A stretch of DNA of 32,038 nt from Pedosphaera parvula Ellin514. GTDB taxonomy: Bacteria > Verrucomicrobiota > Verrucomicrobiia > Limisphaerales > Pedosphaeraceae. The position numbers and the translations under genes are program-made. The stretch spans positions 1 to 32,038 of the forward strand of contig NZ_ABOX02000064.1 of the NCBI RefSeq assembly GCF_000172555.1. The letters are read 5' to 3'. Positions 16,758 to 26,200 of this stretch are shown in pieces. The notes under the pieces were generated by a model. The model made no database searches and was not told where the DNA came from. It was given only the letters and a program-made list of their open reading frames with translations. Each line of letters opens with the position of its first letter. The stretch's first letter is position 1.

Positions 16758-17432
16758 GGTTCCGGGGATTTCAGAGGTTGATGACGGCGATAAGTTGTAA
16801 AAATTAGATTGAGGCGCTGCATCGGGAAAGGGAGAACTGTCCTGGTTTTCATGGTGCGAAACGATTGATAAAACCCTTGCTTGCATGCCCCATCGGCATA
16901 CCCACTATTTCATATAAATTAATTTCGATTTGGTTTGGTGCCAGAATTGATTCGTGGGGTGAAGTGCCCGCATTGTGTAACTGGCAAAAGAAAGAAATTT
17001 GGAGTCTTAGAGCCAAGGAACGGGTTAGAAATGATCCGAGCATTACTCCGAGAGTATTATACTTGAATATTGCGATTTGCGGCATTAGCAAAACCTGGAG
17101 TTTTATCACTCAGGCAGGTAATCAACAAATCCAAGCTGAAAATCTGATCGACCCAGACCGGTGAGTTATGAACTCCAACTCAATAAGCAGGGTTGCCCAC
17201 AAGGCTTGCAGAAGATCTTCACGCATAGGGTTGGTCCATGGGCTTTGTCGGTGGTACTCCGTCATCTAAAGAACGAACCAAGCCTGAAAGTATAAAGGTT
17301 CGAGTTAGTTCGACTTAATTCCGGTTAAAATAACACATTAACGTAATGTTTTTAATGAACGCGAGGTAATGAATTTTGTGGACATGCATTTTCGTCCTTT
17401 ATTCGCCATCATAGACCCATACAATTCAACAT
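16758..17432. other. 675-base intergenic region without a supported gene
   Basis: This divergent spacer lies between the DUF2092-type gene and the cytochrome hybrid gene. It is visibly richer in A and T than its surroundings, especially 16895-16930 and 17290-17370. A plus frame from a TTG at 16865 and an overlapping minus frame are open for about 100 and 86 residues, but neither has a signal, domain or ribosome site. TTCGA occurs twice close together at 17300-17315, followed by TAAAAT. The region probably holds the control regions of both flanking genes. No hairpin terminator or RNA gene was recognised. Confidence 0.5.
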
Positions 17433-20400
17433 ATGCTGAAAGCCACACCAATTTCGGCCCTGCAACGGGCCATTTTTGTTTTGCTAACCTGTTCCACGGG
17501 AGCAGTTGCCGCTGATTTAGGTTCCAAATCGGGTGAATCTGTGATCTCGCCGGACATGGCCATTAAGCAATTCAAGGTTCCGCCTGGTTTCAAAATCGAT
17601 TGCTGGGCTTCCGAGCCACAACTGAAGAACCCGGTCTCATTTTGCTTCGACGAAAAGGGACGGGTTTACGTGGCGGAGACCTTTCGTTATCGCACAAGTG
17701 TTTACGACATTCGCGAACACATGAGCGGGAAGACGAACATGTTCGATGATGACCTAGCGTGCAAAACGGTGGAAGACCGGGCGGCGATGATCAAGAAGTT
17801 TCTCGGAGACAGGTATACGGATTTGGCGCAGGAATCGGAAGTGGTCCAACTCCTGGAGGACCGCAGCGGTGGCGGCAAGGCGGATCATGCGCAAGTGTTT
17901 GCGGATGGGTTCAACACGATTTTGGACGGGATTGGCTCGGGTGTGCTGGCGCGGAAGGGGAATGTGTATTACTCGGACATTCCCAATTTGTGGTTACTGA
18001 AAGATACGCGGAATTCTGGAAAAGCCGATGTGCGGCAATCCTTGAGCTATGGCTACGGGGTTCATTTCAACCTGACCGGCCATGATTTGCACGGATTGCG
18101 TTTTGGGCCGGATGGAAAGCTTTACTTCAGCATCGGCGACCGCGGGATTCATGTGACAACGAAGGAAGGCAAACTGCTGGACTATCCCAACATGGGCACT
18201 GTGCTGCGGTGCAATGCGGATGGTTCGAACCTGGAGGTATTTGCTTACGGCGTGCGTAATCCGCAGGAACTGGCCTTTGACGATCATGGCAACTTGTGGA
18301 CAGGTGATAATAATTGCGACCACGGCGATGCGGCGCGTTTGGTTTATGTTGTCGAGGGTGGAGATAGCGGTTGGCGCACAGGCAATCAATTCAGTGAAAC
18401 CACGCCAGCAGGAGTTTGGAATGCTGAGAAGCTTTGGCATCTGCAGTTTCCTGGTCAGGCGGCTTACATTCTTCCGCCGGTGGGACACATTGCGAACGGG
18501 CCATCGGGATTAACGCATTATCCGGGAACCGGATTTTCGGACAGCTTCAAGGACCATTTCTTTCTATGTGATTTTAAAGGCGCGAGCGCACGCAGTGGCG
18601 TTCATGAATTTGGCATACAGGAAAACGGCGCCACGTTTACCATGGTGGGACGCACCAATTTCCTTTGGGACATTCTCGCCACCGATGTGGATTTCAGTCC
18701 GGACGGTCGCATGTATGTGACTGATTGGGTGCAGGGCTGGCCGCAATCGCAGATGGGTCGTATCTATCGCCTTTATGATCCGAACGCTGTAAACAGCCCG
18801 TTGGTATTGCAAACCAAGAAGCTCATCGCCGAGGGAATGGAGAAGCGTTCCAACAAGGAATTGGCGAAGTTGTTGGAACATCCTGATCAGCGTGTGCGTC
18901 AGGAAGCTCAGTTCGAATTGGCGGATCGCGGACCGAAGTCGATGAAGTATCTGCAAAGCGTTGCCTTGGGAAGCAAAAATCAGTTGGCACGTCTGCATGC
19001 AATTTGGGGCTTGGGACAGATCAGCGTGAAGGACAACAGTGTTCTCAAAGGCATTACCAAGCTGCTCAAAGACCAGGACGCGGAAGTGCGCGCGCAGACT
19101 GCAAAGATCATGGGTGAAGGTCATTACCAGGACGCAAGTGCTGTACTGATTGAGCTGCTCCGTGATTCGAATGCGCGCGTGCAATTCTTCTCAGCGATGA
19201 ATTTGGGCAAACTCGGCAACAAAGCTGCGATTGCCCCCATCCTCGCGATGCTCAAGGCGAACGATAACAAGGATGTGTTTGTTCGTCATGCGGGCGTGAT
19301 GGGATTGGTTGGATTGGCGGATAAGAATACGTTGATCGCCGCTGGGAAGGACAATTCAAAAGCAGTTCGCATGGGGGCGCTGTTGGCAATGCGCCGTTTG
19401 GAAATGCCGGAAATCGCGATGTTCCTGCATGATTCAGATGAGCTGGTGGTGCTGGAAGCGGCACGTGCCATTAACGACGTACCGATCAAGGATGCATGGC
19501 CGCAACTGGCTGGCTTGATCAAGCATCCGACGCACAACGAGCCACTCGATTGGCGAGTGGTGAATGCGAACTTCCGTCTTGGCGCTGACAAGAATGCAAT
19601 TGCTCTGGCTCATTATGCAGCAGAAACCACCGCGACAGAAAAAGTTCGTGGCGAAGCGTTGCATGCTCTGGAAACCTGGGCCAAGCCAATGCCTCGCGAA
19701 CGCCTGACTGGTTTGTGGCGTCCATTGCCTGCACGCGATGGCAAACCGGCCACCGAGGCATTGAAGCCGGTTGTTGCAAAAATATTAAGTGATTCACCGG
19801 ATGCAATAAAAATTGCCGCAGTTCAGGCAGCGGAGAAACTTGGGATCGATGAGGCTGCCCCAGGAATATTTAATCTGGTGGCCAATGAAAAGAGCGAAGC
19901 GAATGTGCGTATCGAGGCTTTGAAAGCATTAGGCGAAATGCATGCCGCCAACCTGCCAGATGCCGTGAAGATCGCGGTGGCTGATAAGAATGAAAACGTG
20001 CGCAAGGAGGGCAATCGTTTGCAGGCGCAGATCAAGCCTGGTGATGCCACCGGTGCGCTGGCCAAAGTGCTGGAAAACGGGAGTATTACTGAAAAGCAAG
20101 GAGCATTTGCCACACTCAGTACGGTGGAAGGTGAAGCGACTGACAAGTTGCTTGCCGAATGGCTCGACAAGCTCATCGCTGGCAATGTTCAGAAGGAGAT
20201 TCAGTTCGATCTCGTTGAGGCGGCCGGAAAGCGTGATTCTTCGGTGGTCAAAGAAAAGCTGGAAAAATATACCAGCTCACAGCCCAAGGATGAATTCGTC
20301 GGTTTCCGTGAAACGCTTTACGGCGGTAACGCTGAAGAGGGCAAAAAGGTTTTTCTTGAGAGACCCGAAGCTTCCTGCGTGCGCTGTCACAAAATTAACG

Positions 20401-20780
20401 GCGAAGGTGGTGAAGTTGGTCCGGAACTTGCCGGCATCATTACCCGAAAAGACCGTCAGTATATTCTTGAATCGATCCTCTATCCGAACAAGCAGATCGC
20501 TCCTGGTTTTGAAAGTATCGTAGTAAAAACCAAGGCCGGACAGAGCATTGCGGGCATTTTGAAAAGTGAAGATGCCCAGGAACTCGTAATCATTACACCG
20601 GATGACGGCCCAACCAAGGTGAAGACCAGCGAAATCACCTCGCGTGAGAAGGGTCAGTCTGCCATGCCAGAAGGCATGGGCAATATTCTCGCCAAACAGG
20701 ATATTCGCAACCTGATCGAGTTTCTTGCTTCGACCAAGCAGGCGGTGGCAGCGAATGCAACCGCAAGCCCGGCGAAGTGA
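17433..20780 (+). CDS. PVC-type hybrid: membrane-bound dehydrogenase-like propeller + HEAT + cytochrome c
   Basis: A large exported protein (1115 aa) of the form expanded in Planctomycetes and Verrucomicrobia. A signal peptide ends near A-V-A-A (residues 24-27). Residues about 40-440 are a glucose/sorbosone dehydrogenase-like beta-propeller: FKVPPGFKIDCWASEPQ, VSFCFDEKGRVYVAET, LRFGPDGKLYFSIGDRG, EVFAYGVRNPQELAFDD, WTGDNNCDHGDAARL. Residues about 455-930 are HEAT repeats (e.g. LKDQDAEVRAQTAKIMGEG). The C-terminus is a class I cytochrome c: haem site CVRCH (about 982-986), EVGPELAGI and a probable axial Met in SAMPEGMGN. Expected role is periplasmic oxidation of a sugar or alcohol with electrons passed to the attached haem. 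Substrate unknown. Confidence 0.92.
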   Translation: MLKATPISALQRAIFVLLTCSTGAVAADLGSKSGESVISPDMAIKQFKVPPGFKIDCWASEPQLKNPVSFCFDEKGRVYVAETFRYRTSVYDIREHMSGKTNMFDDDLACKTVEDRAAMIKKFLGDRYTDLAQESEVVQLLEDRSGGGKADHAQVFADGFNTILDGIGSGVLARKGNVYYSDIPNLWLLKDTRNSGKADVRQSLSYGYGVHFNLTGHDLHGLRFGPDGKLYFSIGDRGIHVTTKEGKLLDYPNMGTVLRCNADGSNLEVFAYGVRNPQELAFDDHGNLWTGDNNCDHGDAARLVYVVEGGDSGWRTGNQFSETTPAGVWNAEKLWHLQFPGQAAYILPPVGHIANGPSGLTHYPGTGFSDSFKDHFFLCDFKGASARSGVHEFGIQENGATFTMVGRTNFLWDILATDVDFSPDGRMYVTDWVQGWPQSQMGRIYRLYDPNAVNSPLVLQTKKLIAEGMEKRSNKELAKLLEHPDQRVRQEAQFELADRGPKSMKYLQSVALGSKNQLARLHAIWGLGQISVKDNSVLKGITKLLKDQDAEVRAQTAKIMGEGHYQDASAVLIELLRDSNARVQFFSAMNLGKLGNKAAIAPILAMLKANDNKDVFVRHAGVMGLVGLADKNTLIAAGKDNSKAVRMGALLAMRRLEMPEIAMFLHDSDELVVLEAARAINDVPIKDAWPQLAGLIKHPTHNEPLDWRVVNANFRLGADKNAIALAHYAAETTATEKVRGEALHALETWAKPMPRERLTGLWRPLPARDGKPATEALKPVVAKILSDSPDAIKIAAVQAAEKLGIDEAAPGIFNLVANEKSEANVRIEALKALGEMHAANLPDAVKIAVADKNENVRKEGNRLQAQIKPGDATGALAKVLENGSITEKQGAFATLSTVEGEATDKLLAEWLDKLIAGNVQKEIQFDLVEAAGKRDSSVVKEKLEKYTSSQPKDEFVGFRETLYGGNAEEGKKVFLERPEASCVRCHKINGEGGEVGPELAGIITRKDRQYILESILYPNKQIAPGFESIVVKTKAGQSIAGILKSEDAQELVIITPDDGPTKVKTSEITSREKGQSAMPEGMGNILAKQDIRNLIEFLASTKQAVAANATASPAK

Positions 20781-20795
20781 TCTTTCGAGAAATGA

Positions 20796-22244
20796 TCAGA
20801 AAACGGGTGGTGCCGACGCAGGCACTACCCGGTAATAGCGGTTGGTGAAACTGGATGCGTCCGTGTCGATGAAGTGGATTCCATCCTTCACGACGGTGTT
20901 GGTGCAAATTGAGGTCCAGTCAACCATGTTCATCGAAATCTGCACGCAGAAGTTAAGTCCGTTGGTGGCTGGGAGTCCCACGTAGAAGGAGCCGCCCGGC
21001 AGGATGTAGGGGACAGGCCAGGGAAATTTACTCTCCTCCAAGATGAGCGCTTCCGCCATGCCTGGCGAACCTACAAAGTAGGGAACGGGAGGTTGAGAAT
21101 CGATAGGATCTAGCTGGTGCAACGAGAGGATCACAGTTTCAAAACGATTGGAACTGAGATCTAAATCTTCCAATGGGTTGATGGTAATCAGCGCGAACCG
21201 CTTTCCTGCTGGAATGGTAACATTTCCGGGCAGCGTGACATAATCGACCCCATTGGAGGCCGTGCCGCCAATGTCATAGTACACCGTCAAGTCTGTGTTG
21301 GTGTCTCCGATTCGTCGGACAAGGAAGGTGGCGGTATTGGTCCCACTATAGTAGTTGGTAAAAGTCGCGACAGGAGAAATAAAGAAATGATTCGTCCCTG
21401 GGTTTTCAACTGCGATGGGATCAGTCGCCACGATGGAAACAACGGGAGGCGGGTTTGTGATTGGCCCCGTCTTGACCGTGATGTTGACAGGAGAGGAAGT
21501 GCCCGTAGCGCCCAGGTTATCCGTCGCCACTGCAGTCAAAATATATTGGCCGGCAGAAACATTCGGCCAGGAAAGGTGAAACGGGTTTGCAACACTGCCA
21601 GCCAATGGGTTGTTCGTGGCAATGCCGAGGCTATTGGCACCTTCAAAAAACTCAACCGTGGTTACCGATCCATCGGAGTCGAACGCACTTGCGAAAAGGG
21701 TTATGTTCGCAGGAGCAGGATAGGTTGCGCCACCCATCGGGCTTGTAATGGTGACTACGGGAGGCTTGTTGCTACTGCTTATGTCGTTGTCATGAATGAC
21801 CACAGCCGCGGAACTGGGATTTCCTATCAGATAGTATAAATCCGGCGACATGTAGGGAGGATTAGCCAGGTGCAAAACGACGGTTTCATCGCCTTCCAGC
21901 AATTGGTCATCGATGGGGGTGATGACAATCTGGGCGGAATTGGCGCCGGGAGGAATGACAACGCTGTTTGGAATTGCCACGTAATCAACGCCGTTGGACG
22001 CCGTGCCGCCAACGACATAGAACACGCGCAATTCGTTGGTAGTGGTGCGACTGCGATAAACTGTAAATACGCCAGGATCGCCCGCCTCGGAAGCCGATGG
22101 ATCGGTGGCCTCGATGGTAACCCCGGGAGCGTTCGTGCCAATGGGGCCGGTAATCTGGCCAAAGCTTGTGCCAGCAAGGGGAATAAGAAGTGAGATTGTG
22201 CTTAAACAACTAAACAGACGTCGAACGAAACCACAGCTTTTCAT
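20796..22244 (-). CDS. Secreted Calx-beta / Ig-like repeat protein
   Basis: Start taken as ATG 22244, preceded by AAGGA seven bases upstream, the best ribosome site in the window. The frame extends to 22352 without support. A signal peptide (CLSTISLLIPLAGTSFGQ) is followed by a first Calx-beta domain (about 35-155: VFTVYRSRTTTNELRVFYVV, VDYVAIPNSVVIPPGANSAQ, LLEGDETVVLHL). Next come an Ig-like domain (about 160-255: PPVVTITSPMGGATYPAPAN, TTVEFFEGANSLG) and a second Calx-beta domain (about 265-395). The final part (FCVQISMNMVDWTSICTN, TNRYYRVVP) is a C-terminal module frequent in verrucomicrobial secreted proteins. Calx-beta domains typically bind calcium and serve in adhesion. No catalytic module is present. 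Confidence 0.87.
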   Translation of the reverse strand: MKSCGFVRRLFSCLSTISLLIPLAGTSFGQITGPIGTNAPGVTIEATDPSASEAGDPGVFTVYRSRTTTNELRVFYVVGGTASNGVDYVAIPNSVVIPPGANSAQIVITPIDDQLLEGDETVVLHLANPPYMSPDLYYLIGNPSSAAVVIHDNDISSSNKPPVVTITSPMGGATYPAPANITLFASAFDSDGSVTTVEFFEGANSLGIATNNPLAGSVANPFHLSWPNVSAGQYILTAVATDNLGATGTSSPVNITVKTGPITNPPPVVSIVATDPIAVENPGTNHFFISPVATFTNYYSGTNTATFLVRRIGDTNTDLTVYYDIGGTASNGVDYVTLPGNVTIPAGKRFALITINPLEDLDLSSNRFETVILSLHQLDPIDSQPPVPYFVGSPGMAEALILEESKFPWPVPYILPGGSFYVGLPATNGLNFCVQISMNMVDWTSICTNTVVKDGIHFIDTDASSFTNRYYRVVPASAPPVF

Positions 22245-22324
22245 AACTATTTCCTTTATTGTTAATCCGACCGCGCTTCTGCTCGTGGTTCTGCGGCAAT
22301 GATGTATGAATGACTTAAGAACCA

Positions 22325-22352
22325 CTAGTACTCTTCGGCAGAATTTTGTCAA
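22325..22352 (-). promoter_or_regulatory. Candidate promoter of the Calx-beta gene
   Basis: On the minus strand a perfect TTGACA (22352-22347) is followed after 16 bases by TACTAG (22330-22325), a weak -10. It lies about 80 bases before ATG 22244. The -35 match is exact, but the -10 matches only three of six. Confidence 0.35.
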
Positions 22353-22538
22353 TACCTGAAAAACAGATATTTATCAGCCCGATTTACTCCAAAGACTTCT
22401 TATTTTCACCAACCCCGGACGTCTTCCCATCTAAAAACCAAACCGTTGACCATTTGATGAGTTCCGCCGCAACCATTACAACTGGAGCCTCCGATTATAA
22501 ATTGCACTTTGATTTTCAGCCTATAAATTCACTGCCCT

Positions 22539-23285
22539 ATGGAATGGCTCTCGTTTTTAAAAGATCCTCAAGTATGGATTAGTTTGGTGACTTTGACCCT
22601 GCTCGAAATTGTTCTGGGCATCGACAATATCGTTTTCCTTTCCATTTTGGCCGGCAAACTACCCAAGAATCAGCAGCACAAAGCTAGGCAACTTGGGCTC
22701 AGTCTGGCCTTGATTACACGCATCATGCTGCTGTGCGGCCTGGCCTGGATGGTCAAGTTGACAACACCACTTTTTACTGTCCTGGGACATGGAGTCTCGG
22801 GGCGGGATTTAATCCTGATTGCCGGCGGATTATTCCTACTCGGCAAAAGCACTCATGAAATCCACGATAAACTTGAAGGTGAGGATGGCGAAGTGACCAA
22901 CCGCATTGCGCCCAAGTTCGCCGCAGTGATTGTACAAATCATGCTGCTCGACATTGTGTTCTCCCTGGACTCAGTGATAACTGCGGTAGGGATGGTAAAG
23001 CAGTTGCCCGTGATGATTGCTGCCGTGATCGTCGCGATGATCTTCATGCTCTTTTTCTCCAAATACATCAGCGACTTCATCGACAAGCATCCAACGCTGA
23101 AGATGCTGGCCCTCAGCTTTTTGATCCTGATTGGATGCGCCTTGGTGGCCGAAGGGTTCCATAAGGAAATTCCCAAAGGATACATCTACTTTGCCATGGC
23201 CTTTTCTGTTGGCGTGGAAATGCTGAACCTGAAGCTGCGATCCAAAAAAGGACATAAGGTCGAATTGAACCAACCTTATCGCTGA
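22539..23285 (+). CDS. TerC-family integral membrane protein
   Basis: TerC proteins are multi-span membrane proteins implicated in metal homeostasis, in particular manganese export that metallates secreted proteins. They were first described in tellurite resistance. This one is 248 aa with about seven hydrophobic helices. It carries both conserved acidic motifs: VLGIDNIVFLSILAGKLP (Asp29) and LDIVFSLDSVITAVGMV (Asp near 144). The central RDLILIAGGLFLLGKSTHEIH and the final GYIYFAMAFSVGVEMLNL also match. No tellurite-resistance operon surrounds it. ATG 22539 has no ribosome site but a TATAAA lies 12 bases upstream, hinting at a very short leader. The stop is 11 bases from the mfd stop. Confidence 0.92.
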   Translation: MEWLSFLKDPQVWISLVTLTLLEIVLGIDNIVFLSILAGKLPKNQQHKARQLGLSLALITRIMLLCGLAWMVKLTTPLFTVLGHGVSGRDLILIAGGLFLLGKSTHEIHDKLEGEDGEVTNRIAPKFAAVIVQIMLLDIVFSLDSVITAVGMVKQLPVMIAAVIVAMIFMLFFSKYISDFIDKHPTLKMLALSFLILIGCALVAEGFHKEIPKGYIYFAMAFSVGVEMLNLKLRSKKGHKVELNQPYR

Positions 23286-23296
23286 GCGGCGGGGAA

Positions 23297-26200
23297 TTAA
23301 AGAGCGAGCAGGAGTTTTTTAATTTCCTTGAGCCTGCCCTTGGCATCGCCTTTGGTGAGGCGCGGGAATTTGCCGCCGAGCATGATGTAGTCGTTGTTGC
23401 GGGTGAGCATCAATTTGTCGTCCTTGACTTCAATAATCGTGATGTTCTTTTCGCCAGCCAATATCTTGAGCTCGCCCACCTGCAACAACAGTTCCATGGC
23501 CGGAGGCAAGGTGCCAAAGCGATCACGCAATTCTTTTGCCAGGTTCTCAAGAGCGGCTTTATCGGTGGCCTGGGCGAGCTTTCGATAAATGTCGATGCGT
23601 TGTTTCGCTTCGGAAACATAGCTCAGTGGAATAAATGCCGAGCCTTTCTCAACCTGCATAGGCTGCTCTGTTTTCTGTTCGGCAACCTCATCATATTCCA
23701 CATAGGTCAACACTTCTCGAGGAATGATAATTTCAGGCTCTGCCTTGCGTCGCTTTGGAGCTTCTGCTTTCGCTCCACGTTCTGGTGCCGCACTTTCCTC
23801 GCCCGGGTTCAATGCCAAAAAGTCAAACCGCACCTGCACCTCGACGCGTGGCTTTACTTTTTCACCCTTCAAGGCAGCCACGCTTTGCTTCAATAATTGA
23901 CAATAGAGATCGAAACCCACCGCGGTGATCTGGCCGCTCTGTTCTGGACCGAGCATGTTCCCTGCCCCACGGATTTCGAGGTCGCGCATGGCAATTTTAA
24001 AGCCGCTGCCCAGGGTGGAGTATTGTTTCAATGCGCTGATGCGCTTGCGCGCGTCGGCGAGTAAACCGGCGTGCCGCGGTAGGAGAAGATAAGCGTAAGC
24101 CTGATGTTTGTAGCGTCCCACACGGCCGCGCAATTGATAAAGATCGCTAAGACCGAAGCGGTCGGCACGATCGATGATCATCGTGTTTGCGTTGGGGATG
24201 TCCAGGCCGCTTTCAATAATCGTCGTCGATAGCAGCACGTCAGCTTCACCATTTATGAAAGCCGTCATCACCTCTTCAAGATCATCAGGCTTCATCTGGC
24301 CGTGCCCGACCACAATCCGGGCGTGGGGTACCAGAGTGCGAAGTTTCTGTGCCATGGCATCGATGGTGCCGACCCGGTTGTGTAGGAAGTACACCTGGCC
24401 TCCCCGATTCAATTCACGCTGGATAGCCTCGCGGATCAGCCGTTCATCATATTGGGCAACGATGGTTTCCACCGGCAAACGATCCTGTGGAGGAGTTTCA
24501 ATGGTACTCATGTCGCGAGCGCCGGTGAGAGCGAGATAGAGCGTGCGGGGAATCGGCGTGGCACTGAGAGTTAATACATCGACCAACTTGCGAATCTGCT
24601 TAAACTTTTCCTTGTGTAGCACTCCAAACCGTTGCTCCTCGTCAATAATAACGAGTCCTAAATCCTTAAAATTAATATCCGACTGGATTAAACGGTGCGT
24701 GCCAATGACAATGTCCACCGCCCCGGCAGGTAATTCGCTGATCACTCGCTTTCGATTCTTGGGACTGCGAAAACGTGACAATAATTCCACGCGCATCGGG
24801 TAATCTGCGACCCGTTCCTTGAAAGTATTATAATGCTGTTGCGCGAGCACCGTGGTGGGCACCAGTATCGCGACCTGTTTGCCTTCCATCACCGCCTTGA
24901 AAGCGGCGCGAATGGCAACCTCGGTTTTCCCGAAACCAACGTCGCCGCAAATCAAGCGATCCATGGGCTTCGGACGTTCCATGTCACCCTTGGTCTCGTT
25001 GATGGCACGCATTTGATCACGTGTCTCCTCGTAAAGGAAGGCGCTTTCGAATTCGCGCTGCCAGGGAGTGTCGGCTTTGAATGAATAACCGGGCTGCGAT
25101 TCGCGAGCAGCTTGGATCGCCAAAAGTTCACTGGCGACATCACGCACCGCACGTTCAGCTTGTGCCTTTGCCTTAGCCCAGCGCGTGCCACCGATGGTGT
25201 TCAGTTGGGGACGTGCCTTGCCCGCACCGACATATTTGCTGACGAGATGCGCCTCAGTTACCGGAACGTAAAGCTTGGGCGCCGGCTGTTGCGGGTCGCT
25301 GGCGGCATATTCGATGACCAGGCATTCCTGACCTGAGTCAGCTGGCGTTGCATTGGGATCGACTCCCTTTCGCCCCAACGTCACAGGCAACACCTTCAAA
25401 CCCTGGTAGCGGCCGATGCCATGTTGCAAATGGACAACGTAATCCCCTTCCTCCAACTCGGTGAAATCAATATCCAATGCGGAACGCGTGGCTTGAGCAT
25501 GCGGGGACTTGAGACGGCGCGGACGCTGCACTTTGTAGCGGCCAAAAATTTCGGCATCAGTAACCACCACCACCTTGGCTTCTTCGTTAAGGAAACCTCG
25601 ACCAAGTGCACCCAGATGCATTTTGAGACCGAAGTCTTCCCCGAATCCATAATCCTTCCAAACTTCCTGGAAACGTTGGCGCTCACCATCGTTATTGCAG
25701 AACAGATGAACATCATATCCTTGTCGCGACCAGCGATGCAATTGGGCAAAGAATTCCCGGCGTTGCGCTTCGGCAATCTGCGGCTCAGGAGCACGCGCGC
25801 CGAGCGGGCGAAATGCTTCCAAACTGGAAAATGGGAGTGAGTTCTCTGTGCTTTCGCCGAACGGCCTTTCATCTTCGGCGACGGCTTCCGATTCGGAGAG
25901 AACGTCCATCCCTTCAGACTCTCCGTCCATTACAATTTCCGAGAGCTGCAAAGATTTCATTCCCTTCTCGCTCAAGAGCTCCTGGAAGTCACTCCAGGGG
26001 ATGTGGAAAGGATCCTCATTTGGTACCTGCGTGGAATATTGCTCCGTGTGTTCTTCGATTCTTTCCGGTTCACTCAGAATAAAGAGTGTTCCGGTGGGCA
26101 GATAATCCAGCAAGGTGGCGAGAGATGCCTGTTGGTCTCGCGCCGCAAGTTGTTTGAGAATGCCAAACTCCCCACCAGGCGGCAGTGTGACCGTGGCGAT

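Noticed and set aside
16865-17164. Plus-strand frame of 99 codons in the large spacer, and an overlapping minus frame
   Set aside because: Starts at TTG, no ribosome site, no membrane or domain pattern; both frames overlap each other, as expected by chance in a stop-poor stretch.
17296-17330. GGTTCGAGTT motif resembling a tRNA T-arm
   Set aside because: No acceptor stem, anticodon arm or D-arm can be built around it.
20780-20803. Hairpin TGATC-TTTC-GA-GAAA-TGATCA as terminator of the cytochrome hybrid gene
   Set aside because: Stem has a bulge and no T-run follows on either strand.
22539-23285. Tellurite-resistance gene cluster
   Set aside because: Only a single terC-family gene is present; no other ter genes are near, so a resistance role is not supported.
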